Source: Pelagibacteraceae bacterium
GTDB taxonomy: Bacteria; Pseudomonadota; Alphaproteobacteria; HIMB59; GCA-002718135
Length of the DNA stretch: 64,000 nt
Direction of reading: 5' to 3'
Assembly (NCBI GenBank): GCA_002718135.1
Contig: PBDN01000002.1
Coordinates: 98,995-162,994, forward strand
Of this stretch, positions 1 to 10,233 are shown piece by piece. The translations under genes and the position numbers were made by a program. Within the stretch, counting starts at the first letter, position 1; each line of letters begins with the position of its first letter. The notes under the pieces were generated by a model. It had not been told where the DNA came from. It was given only the letters and a program-made list of their open reading frames with translations, and searched no databases.

Positions 1-1
1 T

Positions 2-91
2 ACAAATGAGTCTACTGACGAAGGTAGCCCTGATGATGATGGAGCTGGTGACGGTTCTGCTTGGTACATCGGTGCTAACATGGCATTTTAA
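2..91 (+). CDS. C-terminal end of a porin-like outer-membrane protein (partial)
   Basis: Only the last 29 codons lie in the window, read in the frame that ends in TAA at 89-91. The visible end is acidic and glycine-rich (TDEGSPDDDG) and finishes in WYIGANMAF. A last strand that alternates aromatic and small residues and ends in phenylalanine is the usual signal recognised by the BAM complex, so a beta-barrel porin is likely. A strong terminator follows. The fragment is too short to name a family; this is inferred from the C-terminus alone. Confidence 0.5.
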   Translation, partial: TNESTDEGSPDDDGAGDGSAWYIGANMAF

Positions 92-110
92 TTAACTAAT
101 TAATTTTTAA

Positions 111-143
111 AAACGGCACATTAATTGTGCCGTTTTTTTTTGT
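111..143 (+). terminator. Rho-independent terminator after the porin-like gene
   Basis: A perfect 10-bp stem (AAACGGCACA, 111-120, with TGTGCCGTTT, 126-135) encloses a 5-nt loop and runs into an unbroken T tract. It begins about 20 nt after the stop codon of the porin-like gene and ends before the DUF3576 lipoprotein gene, separating the two transcripts. Confidence 0.88.
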
Positions 144-180
144 GTTTTACATTTTATTAACAATGCAATAGTTATAAGGA

Positions 181-783
181 ATGTTTTATTTTCTAAAAAC
201 ATTAGTTTTAATATCTTTAATTTTTGTTATTTCTTGTAATAAAAATCTAACAGAAGAGGAAAAAAAAGAGTTGTGGAGCAAGGCTCAAACAACAGGTGAA
301 ATCATTAATCGATCTGGAACTGTTTTCAATCCCGGTGTTAATAAAGAATTAGCGTTAAGAGATGCAGAAACAAGACTTCAAACCGGGGGGGGATTATTTG
401 GAAAAAAAGGCTTAAGTCTCGGAAATGAAAAAAAGGATGGGGCCAATATATCTTCAACTCGAATAGGCATGCCCTTAAATCAACATCTTTGGCAAGCCTC
501 ATTAGAGGTATTGGATTTTATCCCTCTTTCTTCAGCGGATCCTATAGGTGGTGTAATAATTACCGACTGGCATACAACTGAGGCAAATGAGGATGAAAGA
601 TGTAAATTAAATGTATTTATTAAAGGTGTTGAGCTTCAAACTCAAAACTTAAAAGTTAGTTCGTTTTGCCAAATATTTAAAAACAATAAATGGGTTAGCA
701 TCGAAAGTGTAGATGATAACAATATAAAATTAGAAAATGCAATTCTAAACAAAGCTAAAAAATTAAGACTTGGTACTGGTTAA
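181..783 (+). CDS. DUF3576 family lipoprotein
   Basis: A 200-residue predicted lipoprotein. The N-terminus is a hydrophobic helix followed by the lipobox V-I-S-C with Cys19 as the lipidation site, so the mature protein should be membrane-anchored in the periplasm. The conserved core starts near residue 97 ([17 protein letters not shown], then [14 protein letters not shown]) and matches the DUF3576 family, which often lies directly upstream of leuS in alphaproteobacteria. The family's biochemical role is not established. A purine-rich TAAGGA abuts the ATG, closer than usual for a Shine-Dalgarno site. The 3' end overlaps the likely leuS start, so the gene is probably co-transcribed with leuS-lptE-holA. 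Confidence 0.85.
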   Translation: MFYFLKTLVLISLIFVISCNKNLTEEEKKELWSKAQTTGEIINRSGTVFNPGVNKELALRDAETRLQTGGGLFGKKGLSLGNEKKDGANISSTRIGMPLNQHLWQASLEVLDFIPLSSADPIGGVIITDWHTTEANEDERCKLNVFIKGVELQTQNLKVSSFCQIFKNNKWVSIESVDDNNIKLENAILNKAKKLRLGTG

Positions 784-3325
784 AAAATTGTCATCAAGAT
801 ACAATCACAAAATAGTTGAGAAACACTGGCAAAAAAAATGGTTGGATCAAAATATATTTGCTGCAGATGTAAACAAAAATAAGAAAAAATATTATGTTTT
901 AGAAATGTTTCCTTACCCTTCGGGAAAAATTCACATGGGGCATGTACGAAACTACACATTGGGTGATGTTGTGGCAAGATATAAAAAAATGCAGGGTTAT
1001 AATGTAATGCACCCTATGGGATGGGATGCATTTGGTCTGCCTGCAGAGAATGCAGCAATAACAGAAAAAAAGGACCCGTCTGTTTGGACTTACCATAATA
1101 TTAAAACAATGAAACATCAGTTGCAACAAATGGGATTATCATTGGATTGGAAAAGGGAAATTGCAACTTGTCATCCAGAGTATTATAGGCACGAGCAATT
1201 ATTTTTTATTGATATGTTTAACAGTGGTTTAGCATATAAAAAAAAATCTGAGGTAAATTGGGACCCTGTTGATAAAACAGTTCTTGCAAATGAGCAGGTG
1301 ATTGATGGACGTGGCTGGCGGTCCGGTGCCCTAGTAGAGAAAAAAAATTTATCTCAGTGGTTTTTAAAAATTAGCAATTATTCAGAAGAATTATTGTCTG
1401 ATCTTAACAGCCTCCATGATTGGCCCAATAAGGTAAAAATAATGCAATCAAACTGGATAGGTAAATCAACAGGCACTGAAATGGATTTTGTGATTTCAAA
1501 AAATAACAAATTTTCTAAAAAAAGTATTAAAATTTTCACCACTCGACCAGATACAATTTTTGGCGCTACCTTTGTTGCCATTTCTCCAGACCATAATTTA
1601 TCAAAAGAAATTTGTAATTTTGATAATGCGGCTTTCGAATTTGTAAAAAATTGTAAAGAAATCAATCATGAAAAAAATAAGCTGGGGTATAAAACGGAGA
1701 TAAGTGTTAAACATCCTATTTTACAAAAAGAACTACCAGTTTTTATAGCAAATTTTGTATTAATGGATTACGGATTGGGGGCAATCTTTGGGTGTCCGGC
1801 TCATGATCAAAGAGATTTGGACTTTGCTTTAGAATATGGCCTTGATGTAATTCCAGTTGTTAAACCAAAAAACCTAGATGAAAAAAACTTTAGTATTAAT
1901 AATAAGGCTTTTACCGAAGATGGTGTAATGATTAATTCAGAATTTTTAAATGGAAAAAATATTGAAGAGGCAAAAAAAGAAATAAATAATTATTTTGAAT
2001 TAAAAAAAATTGGCACAAAGAAAATAAATTACAAACTTAGAGACTGGGGTATTTCTAGACAGCGTTACTGGGGGTGCCCAATCCCGATAATTTACCGTGA
2101 AGATGGGGAGGTCTTACCAGTTAAAAAAACAGATCTTCCTGTCACTCTTCCAAAAATTAACAATTTTGATGGGTCAGTAATATCTCTTTCATCAATTGAA
2201 AAGTGGAAGGAAACAACATGTCCTGAAACAGGAATGAAAGCGGTAAGAGAAACGGATACATTTGATACATTTTTTGAATCCTCTTGGTACTTTTTAAGAT
2301 ATTGTAATCCTCGTTTAAATCAACCGTTTGTTAAAGAAGATATTAAGTATTGGCTGCCTGTTGATCAGTACATAGGGGGCATTGAACATGCAATCCTTCA
2401 TTTATTATATTCAAGATTTTTTACTAAAGCACTAAGAGATATTGGTTATGTTGATTTAGATGAGCCATTTAAAGGGTTGTTTACTCAGGGCATGGTTACG
2501 CACAAAACTTTTAAAAATGAAACAGGTGAATGGTTGGAGCCTGAAGAAATAAAATCAGAAAAAGAAAATTATTACACTGATTTAGATGGTAACAAGGTAA
2601 TTGAGGGCAAGGTTGAAAAAATGAGCAAATCTAAAAAAAATGTTATCGATCCAAATAATATAATTGAGCTTTATGGAGCTGATACGGCAAGATGGTTTAT
2701 GCTTTCAGACAGCCCTCCCAACAGAGATTTGGAATGGACTGATAAGGGTATATTATCTTCTTACAAATTCATTAGTAAAATATGGGAGCTTACAAAAAAA
2801 TCAACTGAGTTCAATAATACAAAATCAGAAAATATTTATGTCCATAAAATAAAAAATGATCTTAATAAAATCATAATTGATGTTTCTAAAAATATTGAAT
2901 CTTTTCATTTTAACAAGTGTGTAGCAAAAATTTATGAATACGTTAATATTGTAACAGGTGCACTTGAATCAAAAAAAATCAACAATACAGATATTTTATT
3001 ATTTATTAAAAATCTTGCTAAAATAATACATCCATTCATACCCCATATAAGTGAAGAAATTTGGATGACTGTTGGGGGAAGGGGTTTATGCATTAATACT
3101 AGTTGGCCAGAAATAGAAAACATTGCAATTGAAGAAAAAAGTAAAATTGCAATTCAAGTTAACGGCAGAACAAGATCTGTATTAGAGCTTAAAAAAGGAT
3201 TGGGCGAAGATGAGGTTGAAAGTTTGGCTAAGAAAGATAAAAAAGTAGCAAAATATATAAAAGACAAAACGATATTTAGAAAAATATATGTTAAAGAAAA
3301 AATTATTAATCTGTTGATAAAATGA
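770..3325 (+). CDS. leuS: Leucyl-tRNA synthetase
   Basis: Class Ia aminoacyl-tRNA synthetase that charges tRNA-Leu in the cytoplasm. Visible signatures are [11 protein letters not shown] near residues 49-58 (HIGH motif as HMGH), a CP1 editing domain in the middle with TTRPDTIFG and GCPAHDQRD, and KMSKS at 617-621. The length of 851 residues is normal for bacterial LeuS. The start is uncertain: no ATG fits, and I use TTG at 770, which overlaps the upstream lipoprotein gene by 14 nt; TTG at 788, just before SSRYN, is an alternative. The stop overlaps the lptE start by ATGA. First of a leuS-lptE-holA group that is common in alphaproteobacteria. Confidence 0.97.
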   Translation: MVLVKKLSSRYNHKIVEKHWQKKWLDQNIFAADVNKNKKKYYVLEMFPYPSGKIHMGHVRNYTLGDVVARYKKMQGYNVMHPMGWDAFGLPAENAAITEKKDPSVWTYHNIKTMKHQLQQMGLSLDWKREIATCHPEYYRHEQLFFIDMFNSGLAYKKKSEVNWDPVDKTVLANEQVIDGRGWRSGALVEKKNLSQWFLKISNYSEELLSDLNSLHDWPNKVKIMQSNWIGKSTGTEMDFVISKNNKFSKKSIKIFTTRPDTIFGATFVAISPDHNLSKEICNFDNAAFEFVKNCKEINHEKNKLGYKTEISVKHPILQKELPVFIANFVLMDYGLGAIFGCPAHDQRDLDFALEYGLDVIPVVKPKNLDEKNFSINNKAFTEDGVMINSEFLNGKNIEEAKKEINNYFELKKIGTKKINYKLRDWGISRQRYWGCPIPIIYREDGEVLPVKKTDLPVTLPKINNFDGSVISLSSIEKWKETTCPETGMKAVRETDTFDTFFESSWYFLRYCNPRLNQPFVKEDIKYWLPVDQYIGGIEHAILHLLYSRFFTKALRDIGYVDLDEPFKGLFTQGMVTHKTFKNETGEWLEPEEIKSEKENYYTDLDGNKVIEGKVEKMSKSKKNVIDPNNIIELYGADTARWFMLSDSPPNRDLEWTDKGILSSYKFISKIWELTKKSTEFNNTKSENIYVHKIKNDLNKIIIDVSKNIESFHFNKCVAKIYEYVNIVTGALESKKINNTDILLFIKNLAKIIHPFIPHISEEIWMTVGGRGLCINTSWPEIENIAIEEKSKIAIQVNGRTRSVLELKKGLGEDEVESLAKKDKKVAKYIKDKTIFRKIYVKEKIINLLIK

Positions 3326-3822
3326 AAACGCTTATTATAACCTTAATGTCTTTCTTTTTTTTGTTTTCATGTTCTGGGTTTGAGTTTGTGCTTCAAGATG
3401 ATTCTGAAATTAACCTATTAAAAAACAAAAGTAGTTTTGTTATAAAAAATAAAGATGATCATGATTTTAAAAAGCAATTAATAGATAACTTTGGCAAATC
3501 TGACGAACCTGAATATGAGGTAAATATTGAAATATCTGAAAAAGAAACAAACATAGCGGTATCAAACGATCAAAGAACTACCAAAAAAAAATATGAGATA
3601 GTTGTTCAATATTCAGTCTTTAGCATTGTAAAAAACTGCAATATTATTAATGTTGTAAATACATCAAGTTTTTATTTTGTTCCTAAGGCTTTCGGATATA
3701 ATTTTGGAAGTGATCAATCTCTAGAAAGACTTTACGAAAATGCATACAATGAAAATATACAGGATTTCACCAATCATGTTTATGAAAACTTACATGCGGC
3801 AAGTTGTATAAATGAAGGTTAG
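3322..3822 (+). CDS. lptE: LptE-like LPS-assembly lipoprotein
   Basis: A 166-residue lipoprotein. A short hydrophobic signal ends in the lipobox L-F-S-C with Cys17 as the acylated residue. LptE plugs the LptD beta-barrel that inserts lipopolysaccharide in the outer membrane. Sequence conservation in this family is low, so the call rests mainly on size, lipoprotein nature and position between leuS and holA, where lptE lies in most alphaproteobacteria and gammaproteobacteria. It overlaps leuS by 4 nt and holA by 11 nt, so expression is probably coupled. Confidence 0.8.
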   Translation: MKTLIITLMSFFFLFSCSGFEFVLQDDSEINLLKNKSSFVIKNKDDHDFKKQLIDNFGKSDEPEYEVNIEISEKETNIAVSNDQRTTKKKYEIVVQYSVFSIVKNCNIINVVNTSSFYFVPKAFGYNFGSDQSLERLYENAYNENIQDFTNHVYENLHAASCINEG

Positions 3823-4753
3823 TTTAGAAAATATTTTATTTAATGCAAAATTTATAAAAGAGGGCAGGGCATTTTACTTATCAGGCAACGAAGAAGGTTT
3901 AATTGGTTATCTTGAAAGAAGAATAGTCTTTGACTTAAAAAAAATTGATTATGATGATTGTAAATATTTAGAAAAAATTAGCCTATATAACGCCTCTAAA
4001 GAACTTTTTACAAATTCAAAAATAATTTTAGTTAAAGCTGGGGCTGTAGATGACGTTTCATATATTAAAAAAATAATCGACCATGGTGACGCTCTGATAA
4101 TATCAACACAAAATCCAAGTAGGGAAAAAAATCTAAAAAAAACCTTTATTGAAAATAAAAGCTATATTTTTGTTGATTGTTATGAGTTAAATAGAGATTT
4201 AAAATCCAAAATTATAAATTACACTCTTCAAAAAGAAAATTTAGAAATTGATAAAGAAGTTTTCTGGTACCTTCTTGACAACTTAGATGACAAATATGTA
4301 TTTCTAGAAAATAAATTGCTTCATTTAATTAATTTAAAAAAAGAAATTAACAATTTGACTTTAATTAAGAAAATAGTTAGTCCAAAATTTGATCAGAACG
4401 CACAAAAAGTTTTGTTTAATATTTTTTCTAATAATCAAAAACTTCTAAAAATATACAATTCTTCAATTCTTCAAATTTCAGACTTCTATATTTTTTTTAA
4501 CAATATTAAGTTGTTTTTTAATATAATCATTGAAAGTCAAAGTGAGAATGATGCGCTTTCTAAGTTTCCCAGATATTTGTTTAGGGAAAAAAATGATTTC
4601 ATAAAAATTTACAAAAATATTAATGATCACAAAAAATCATTAATCATAAAACTTTTTCAAAAAACTGAAATTCTTGTAAGAAAAAATAATTCTCAATACC
4701 ATTCAATAGGAATGCGGCTTTTGTTTAATTTAAAAAAAACCATTACTTCTTAA
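3812..4753 (+). CDS. holA: DNA polymerase III subunit delta
   Basis: The delta subunit of the clamp loader, which opens the beta sliding clamp during replication. The protein has 313 residues, close to the usual length of about 340. It begins with a typical [25 protein letters not shown] region and has the diffuse helical make-up of the family; there is no sharp catalytic motif because delta is a non-catalytic AAA+ fold. Identification relies on overall resemblance and the fixed leuS-lptE-holA order. Its 3' end overlaps the convergent parB gene by 11 bp. Confidence 0.85.
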   Translation: MKVSLENILFNAKFIKEGRAFYLSGNEEGLIGYLERRIVFDLKKIDYDDCKYLEKISLYNASKELFTNSKIILVKAGAVDDVSYIKKIIDHGDALIISTQNPSREKNLKKTFIENKSYIFVDCYELNRDLKSKIINYTLQKENLEIDKEVFWYLLDNLDDKYVFLENKLLHLINLKKEINNLTLIKKIVSPKFDQNAQKVLFNIFSNNQKLLKIYNSSILQISDFYIFFNNIKLFFNIIIESQSENDALSKFPRYLFREKNDFIKIYKNINDHKKSLIIKLFQKTEILVRKNNSQYHSIGMRLLFNLKKTITS

Positions 4754-5573
4754 GTCTTTTCATTATTTCATCAAGCTGATTGAGGTCTGAATAATACAAA
4801 GTTAAAGATCCTGAAGAACCGCCTTCATTGAAGTGGATTGATGTTTTCAAGCCTATTTTAGCAGATAGTTCTCTCTCTAAATCTAAAATATTTGCATCTT
4901 TACCCTTTTGTGTTTTTGATTTTTTAAATTTTGAAGTTTTGCGCTCAACATCTCTAACGCTTAACTTTTTATCTATTATGTTTTTAGCTATAGAAAGAGC
5001 GTCTGGCACACCAATTAAAGCCCTTGCGTGTCCCATTGACAGTTGACCTGAGATAATCATGTCTTGAATTTCTATATCCAGTTCAAGCAATCTCAACATG
5101 TTTGACACATGGCTTGCGCTTTTACCTATTTGTTTTGCCAATCCATCATTTGTAATTTTTTTTAGCTCTATAAGTTTTTTGTATGCTCCTGCCTCTTCTA
5201 TAGCATTAAGATCTTCTCTTTGTATATTCTCAATCAATGCAGCCTCAAAAACAATATCATCTGGTAGGTCTTTAACTACACACTCTATTTCGTGCAGTCC
5301 TGCGAGCTGTGAGGCTCTCCATCTTCTTTCACCAGCTATAATTTCATACTTGTCTTTTTCTACAAATCTTACAATTATAGGCTGTAAAAGTCCCTGTGTT
5401 TTAATTGAAAGGGCTAATTGATTTATTTCCTTGTCATCAAAATTTTTTCTAGGCTGATTTTTGTTTGGATAGATTTGTGAGATATTCAGTTTATTGGCAC
5501 TTTCGTTTGTATTTTTTGAAGAAGAAAGAAGCGCCCCCAATCCTTTTCCTAATTTTTTATTATCTTTATTCAT
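4743..5573 (-). CDS. parB: Chromosome-partitioning protein ParB
   Basis: ParB binds parS near the origin, spreads as a CTP-dependent clamp and works with ParA to segregate origins. The 276 residues show the N-terminal LGKGLGALL ParA-interaction stretch, the CTP-binding GERRWR motif at 81-86, ENIQRED at 115-121 and a helix-turn-helix around 141-163 (LAKQIGKSASHVSNMLRLL) that reads parS. The C-terminal part is a dimerisation domain. It overlaps parA by 8 nt. Two parS sites lie 3-4 kb away at the mnmG/mnmE end, as expected for a chromosomal system. Confidence 0.97.
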   Translation of the reverse strand: MNKDNKKLGKGLGALLSSSKNTNESANKLNISQIYPNKNQPRKNFDDKEINQLALSIKTQGLLQPIIVRFVEKDKYEIIAGERRWRASQLAGLHEIECVVKDLPDDIVFEAALIENIQREDLNAIEEAGAYKKLIELKKITNDGLAKQIGKSASHVSNMLRLLELDIEIQDMIISGQLSMGHARALIGVPDALSIAKNIIDKKLSVRDVERKTSKFKKSKTQKGKDANILDLERELSAKIGLKTSIHFNEGGSSGSLTLYYSDLNQLDEIMKRLKK

Positions 5574-6339
5574 ATAACTGCTTTTGATTTATAATTAATT
5601 CTTTTGCAAGCTCAATATACGCTAAAGATCCAGAACAACTAACATCATATAAAAGAGCTGGCTTGCCGTGGCTAGGAGCCTCAGATACCTTAACATTTCT
5701 TGGAATGGTTGTTTTATAAACTTTTTTTCCAAAATGACTCCTAACATCTTTTTCAACAAGTCCGCTTAATGAATTTCTTTTGTCGGACATTGTTAATAAA
5801 ATACCTTCAATATATAAATTTTTATTATAATTTTCTTTGATTAAATTAATTGTTGTTGTTAAAGAAGAGAGACCCTCGAGAGCAAAAAATTCTGATTGCA
5901 ATGGAATTATTACTGAGTGAGAGGCCACCAGTGAATTTATTGTTAATAAACTTAACGTTGGGGGACAATCAATTATAATATACTCAAACCCTTGAATTTC
6001 AGAAATAATAGTCTTTATTCTAGACTCTCTATTATCAATATCTGCTAGCTCTACTTCAGATGCTGCCAGGTCAGTGTTTGCGGTTATTATTTTCAAATCT
6101 GGCACAATGGTATTTTTAATGCTTAATGCATCAAATTTATTTTTTGTAATAAGGTCATACAATGATGGTGATCTATCTTCATAATCAATTCCCATTCCTG
6201 TGCTTGCGTTTCCTTGGGGGTCGGCGTCAACTATTAAAACTTTCTTGTTTATTGCCGCTAAAGATGTTGCTAGATTTATTGCTGTTGTAGTTTTGCCAAC
6301 CCCACCCTTTTGGTTTGTCACTGAAATAATTTTTGTCAT
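5566..6339 (-). CDS. parA: Chromosome-partitioning ATPase ParA
   Basis: A Walker-type ATPase of 257 residues that forms nucleoid-bound dimers and drives ParB-parS complexes apart. The deviant Walker A motif KGGVGKTTT is at residues 11-19, with the signature lysine in KGG. DADPQGNAS follows as the switch I region, and YIIIDCPPTLSLLT is the Walker B part. It overlaps rsmG by 4 nt upstream and parB by 8 nt downstream, forming the conserved rsmG-parA-parB unit. Confidence 0.97.
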   Translation of the reverse strand: MTKIISVTNQKGGVGKTTTAINLATSLAAINKKVLIVDADPQGNASTGMGIDYEDRSPSLYDLITKNKFDALSIKNTIVPDLKIITANTDLAASEVELADIDNRESRIKTIISEIQGFEYIIIDCPPTLSLLTINSLVASHSVIIPLQSEFFALEGLSSLTTTINLIKENYNKNLYIEGILLTMSDKRNSLSGLVEKDVRSHFGKKVYKTTIPRNVKVSEAPSHGKPALLYDVSCSGSLAYIELAKELIINQKQLYE

Positions 6340-6941
6340 TTTCTTTTAATATTTTTTATTTTAACAACAAATCCATCACCAGAGGTTTTTGTCTTATAGA
6401 GATTATAGTTAAAAAAAAATTTTTTTTTAGCTTCATTTATTTCGATATTAACACTTCTTCCTTTTAGAAAAACCATAGTTGTATTATTATTTGCAAAAAA
6501 AAGTGAATAATTAATTAGTTTAAACAATGGGGATAGGGCTCTTGCTACAATAAAGTCAGCAGTTATTTTTTTCATATCTTCAATTCTTGAATTTATTAAT
6601 GTTGGTTTTATAGGGAGTAATGAAAGACAACTTTTTACAAATTCAATTTTTTTCTTCTTTGAATCAACCATAACTATATTGTTATATCCCATTATAGAAA
6701 TTATAATTCCTGGAATTCCCGCTCCTGTTCCAAGATCAATTATTTTACTTTTTTTATTTTTAATAAATTGCGTAAGCTGTAAAGAGTCAGAAACATGTCT
6801 GTCCCACGCGTTAAAAAGAGTGGACCTTCCAACAAGATTTATCTGTGTGTTATTTTTTTTTAAATGTTTTAAGTACCTGTCTATTAAAATCACTTTATCT
6901 TTTTTAATATCATACAATTTTATAATCTCGTTTTTTGTCAA
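6336..6941 (-). CDS. rsmG: 16S rRNA (guanine-527-N7) methyltransferase RsmG
   Basis: Formerly GidB. It methylates G527 in the 530 loop of 16S rRNA using S-adenosylmethionine. The 201-residue protein shows the SAM-binding loop GTGAGIPG at 71-78 and the family motif WDRHVSDSL at 46-54. It overlaps mnmG by 4 nt and parA by 4 nt, so it sits inside the mnmE-mnmG-rsmG-parA-parB run that is conserved near bacterial origins. Confidence 0.95.
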   Translation of the reverse strand: MTKNEIIKLYDIKKDKVILIDRYLKHLKKNNTQINLVGRSTLFNAWDRHVSDSLQLTQFIKNKKSKIIDLGTGAGIPGIIISIMGYNNIVMVDSKKKKIEFVKSCLSLLPIKPTLINSRIEDMKKITADFIVARALSPLFKLINYSLFFANNNTTMVFLKGRSVNIEINEAKKKFFFNYNLYKTKTSGDGFVVKIKNIKRK

Positions 6942-8812
6942 GTTTGAGCCATTTTGTTTTTATTATTTTTTTTTATGTGCCTTAATAGAGCAATTATGGC
7001 TGCGGGGGTGACTCCGGAAATTCTTGATGCGGCACCCAGGGTGGGGGGTTGTATTTTAGTAAGCTTTTCAACAACCTCGTTAGACAAGCTACCTATTTTT
7101 TTATAGTTTGTAATTTTTGGTATTTTTAAGTTTTCATCTTTTTTTAAATCTTTTATATCTGATCTTTGCCTATTAAGATAGCCGGCATAACGTGCCTCAA
7201 TCAAAATTTGTTCTCTAGTTTCTTTATCTAAACATTCTATTTCTGGCCAAACCTTTTCTAGTTTTGAAAAATTTATGTTTGAAAAAGCTAGTAACTCTAT
7301 AATAGACCTTTTTCTGCCATCGTGATTAATTTTAATTCCTTTGTTTGAAAGTTGATTTGGGCTTGCTATCAATTTTGCAGCTAATTCAAAACCTTTGCCA
7401 ATTTTTTCTTTTTTTTCTAAAAATAGATTTTTTCTCTTATCAGAAACACAGCCGATCTTTATGCCCATCGGCGTTAAACGTTGATCTGCGTTGTCTGATC
7501 TAAGTAAAAGTCTGTGCTCAGATCTAGAAGTAAACATTCTATAAGGTTCCTTGGTTCCCTTTAAGACCAAGTCATCTATCAAGACCCCTATGTAACCATC
7601 TGATCGACCAATAACAAACTCATTGTTGGTTTTGTGTTTAAGTGCTGCATTTATTCCAGCAACAATGCCTTGGGCTGCTGCCTCTTCATATCCTGTGGTT
7701 CCATTTATTTGACCAGCAAAAAAAAGATTTTTAACTTTTTTTGTTTCAAGTGTGTGATTGAGCTCTTGTGGGTTAACAAAATCATATTCAATTGCATAAG
7801 CGGGTTGTGTTATTATTGAGTTTTCTAAACCTTTAATTGACCTAACAAACTCTTCTTGTACCTTAAGTGGTAGAGATGATGATATTCCATTTGGGTATAT
7901 TATTTCACTATTAAGGCCCTCTGGTTCTAAAAATATTTGGTGGGAGTTTTTATTAGGAAATTTGGATATTTTATCCTCTATTGAAGGACAGTACCTTGCC
8001 CCCATTGATTTTATAAGACCTGAATACATGGGGGACAAATGTATGTTTTTTGAAATAATTTTATGTGTTTTTTTATTGGTGTGCGTTATAAAGCAAGAAA
8101 TTTGTTTAGTGTGGATATCTTTGTTGATAAATGAGAATGGTATTGGGTTTTGATCAGGTAGTTGCTCTTCTAAATTATTGAAATTTATAGATTTTTTTAA
8201 AATTCTTGGTGGTGTTCCTGTCTTTAGTCTGCCTATTGAAAACTTTAATCTTTCAATTGTTTTGGCAAGATTAATGGAAGGTTTGTCACCAACCCTTCCC
8301 GCTGATTTAGATGTTTTTCCAACACGAATTTTTCCTCTTAAAAAGGTCCCCGTTGTTAATACTAGTGTCTTGCACTTAATTGTTCTACCATCTTGTAAAA
8401 CAACTCCTTGTACCTCATTATTTTTAACATGAATATTTTCAACAGAGTTTTCAATAACTGTAAGGTTTTTTTGATTTTTTATTAAATTAGATATAGCTTT
8501 CTTATAAAGATCTCTGTCAGCCTGGGCTCTTGGACCCCTTACTGCCTCACCCCTGCTTGTATTAAGCATTCTAAATTGTATGCCGGCTTCATCAATAGCC
8601 CTAGCCATAATCCCATCAAGTGCGTCAATCTCCCTAACCAAGTGTCCCTTTCCAAGCCCACCAATGGCAGGATTACATGACATTTCACCAATTTTATCGA
8701 CTTTATGGGTAATTAGAGCGGTTATTGCGCCAATTCTTGCAGAAGCACATGCTGATTCAACACCCGCATGACCACCTCCGATAACAACAACATCATATAA
8801 TCTATTTATCAT
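6938..8812 (-). CDS. mnmG: tRNA U34 carboxymethylaminomethyl-modification enzyme MnmG
   Basis: The FAD-dependent partner of MnmE; together they install the carboxymethylaminomethyl group at wobble U34 of several tRNAs. Starting from ATG at 8812 gives 624 residues, the family norm. Reading can be extended upstream by nine codons into mnmE, but MINRLYDVVVIGGG is the natural start. The FAD-binding GGGHAG is at residues 12-17, SCNPAIGGLGKG follows near residue 45, and CPSIEDKI is in the middle. The start codon abuts a parS palindrome that fills the 11-nt gap to the mnmE stop codon. Confidence 0.96.
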   Translation of the reverse strand: MINRLYDVVVIGGGHAGVESACASARIGAITALITHKVDKIGEMSCNPAIGGLGKGHLVREIDALDGIMARAIDEAGIQFRMLNTSRGEAVRGPRAQADRDLYKKAISNLIKNQKNLTVIENSVENIHVKNNEVQGVVLQDGRTIKCKTLVLTTGTFLRGKIRVGKTSKSAGRVGDKPSINLAKTIERLKFSIGRLKTGTPPRILKKSINFNNLEEQLPDQNPIPFSFINKDIHTKQISCFITHTNKKTHKIISKNIHLSPMYSGLIKSMGARYCPSIEDKISKFPNKNSHQIFLEPEGLNSEIIYPNGISSSLPLKVQEEFVRSIKGLENSIITQPAYAIEYDFVNPQELNHTLETKKVKNLFFAGQINGTTGYEEAAAQGIVAGINAALKHKTNNEFVIGRSDGYIGVLIDDLVLKGTKEPYRMFTSRSEHRLLLRSDNADQRLTPMGIKIGCVSDKRKNLFLEKKEKIGKGFELAAKLIASPNQLSNKGIKINHDGRKRSIIELLAFSNINFSKLEKVWPEIECLDKETREQILIEARYAGYLNRQRSDIKDLKKDENLKIPKITNYKKIGSLSNEVVEKLTKIQPPTLGAASRISGVTPAAIIALLRHIKKNNKNKMAQT

Positions 8813-8823
8813 TTCACGTGAAA
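8812..8823. promoter_or_regulatory. parS site 1 (ParB-binding)
   Basis: The palindrome TTTCACGTGAAA is the core of the bacterial parS consensus TGTTTCACGTGAAACA. The symmetry extends by one more base pair on each side (8811-8824). It covers the whole gap between the mnmE stop and the mnmG ATG. ParB is encoded about 3.2 kb away. Confidence 0.9.
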
Positions 8824-10125
8824 TCACTTTCCTATACAAAAATCAGCAAATATTATATCTAATATTTTTTCAATATCAAACTTTTCATATATTTGTGTGT
8901 TTTCTTTTAATGCCGCTCTAATATCTTCTGCTATTTTATCAGGACTGCTTTTAAAATTTATAGATTCCAGTATTTTTAAACAGTTAGTAATTTTTTCAAT
9001 ATGTCTTTCACGTGAAAATATTGGTATTTTTTCTGCATCTGTAATGGTCAGTCTTTTTTTTATATTTTGTATAAGTTTTTTTATGCCATGTCCATTTTTT
9101 GAAGAAATATCAATAATTTCTTTATCTAAAACTTTCTTTTTTCTTATGTCGAACTTAGATCTCACAAAAATTTTATTGTTGATTTTTGAATATTTAGATT
9201 TTTCAACACTGTTTAAAAACACCAAGTTAATATCAGAAATTAAGGTTGTTTTGTGGGCCTTTTCAATTCCAATTTTTTCAATAATATTCTTGTGCTTTCT
9301 GATACCGGCAGTATCAATAAATCTAAACTTATAACCGTCTATGTCAATTTGAATCTCTAGTGAATCCGTTGTTGTGCCAGGTATACTTGTAACTATTGCA
9401 ACCTCTCTTTGAGAAATATAATTGATAAAGGACGACTTTCCGGTATTAGGTTTACCAATAACCGACACTAAAAAACCTTCTCTTAGAGGCTTTGCAATCT
9501 TTGATCTCAGTAGGCTCTTTTTTATTATTCTTATTATGTTCTTGTTTTGTTCCTTAATATTAGACAACGTATTATCAGGGAGCTCCTCATCTGAAAAATC
9601 AATTAAAGCCTCTGTGTCTGCTAATAATTTCATTACTTTTTTATTTAACTCTTTAGAAAATGATGAGGTGTGCCCGTCGACATTGTTCAAAGCTAAGATT
9701 CTTTGTTTTTCAGTTTCAGCATTTACTATATCTGAAACACCCTCCGCCTGCGTTAAATCAATTTTGTTGTTTTGCAACGATCTTTTTGTAAATTCACCAG
9801 GCTCAGCTTCTCTTAGTCCGCTTTTATTTAGAATATCTGATATTTTGTTAATTATTGCTAAACCGCCGTGACACGATATTTCTACCATGTCTTCACCCGT
9901 ATATGTCTTTGGTTTTTTAAAAAAAGTTGTTAGAGTTTTGTCTATTTTTTCGTTGTTTTCATCTACTAAGTAATTAATTTTAGCGGTGTTTGCTTTCCAT
10001 TTTTTGTTTGAAGATATTTTTGTGATAATTTTGTGAGAACCCTTTCCTGAAATTCTAAACACAGCTATTGCAGACCTTGTTTTGGAAGTTGCCAGGGCAT
10101 AGATAGGGTTCTTTTCTCTAATCAT
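8824..10125 (-). CDS. mnmE: tRNA modification GTPase MnmE
   Basis: A 433-residue GTPase that works with MnmG on U34 of tRNA. It has an N-terminal folate-binding domain (FRISGKGS, GEDMVEISCHGG near 77-88), a G domain with P-loop GKPNTGKS at 224-231, switch region IPGTTTD at 248-254 and DTAG at 271-274, and the C-terminal CIGK motif (430-433; CxGK in the family). The G4 element reads SKFD instead of the usual NKxD, an uncommon change at the residue that contacts guanine. An internal parS site lies in the coding sequence. It is followed by mnmG and rsmG in the same direction. Confidence 0.96.
   Translation of the reverse strand: MIREKNPIYALATSKTRSAIAVFRISGKGSHKIITKISSNKKWKANTAKINYLVDENNEKIDKTLTTFFKKPKTYTGEDMVEISCHGGLAIINKISDILNKSGLREAEPGEFTKRSLQNNKIDLTQAEGVSDIVNAETEKQRILALNNVDGHTSSFSKELNKKVMKLLADTEALIDFSDEELPDNTLSNIKEQNKNIIRIIKKSLLRSKIAKPLREGFLVSVIGKPNTGKSSFINYISQREVAIVTSIPGTTTDSLEIQIDIDGYKFRFIDTAGIRKHKNIIEKIGIEKAHKTTLISDINLVFLNSVEKSKYSKINNKIFVRSKFDIRKKKVLDKEIIDISSKNGHGIKKLIQNIKKRLTITDAEKIPIFSRERHIEKITNCLKILESINFKSSPDKIAEDIRAALKENTQIYEKFDIEKILDIIFADFCIGK
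9006..9017. promoter_or_regulatory. parS site 2 (ParB-binding), inside mnmE
   Basis: A second exact TTTCACGTGAAA palindrome, 194 bp from the first. It lies within mnmE codons that read F-S-R-E, so the site is kept inside coding sequence. Two clustered parS sites beside parAB are typical of chromosomal origins. Confidence 0.88.
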
Positions 10126-10233
10126 AGTTTGAGCAATTAAACTTTTAGTTTTAATAAGTCTAGTTATTAAGTTTGTTTAAAAATTCTTTATTAATAGTTT
10201 TTTAACTTTAAAAAAATAATATAGTTTAGGGTT

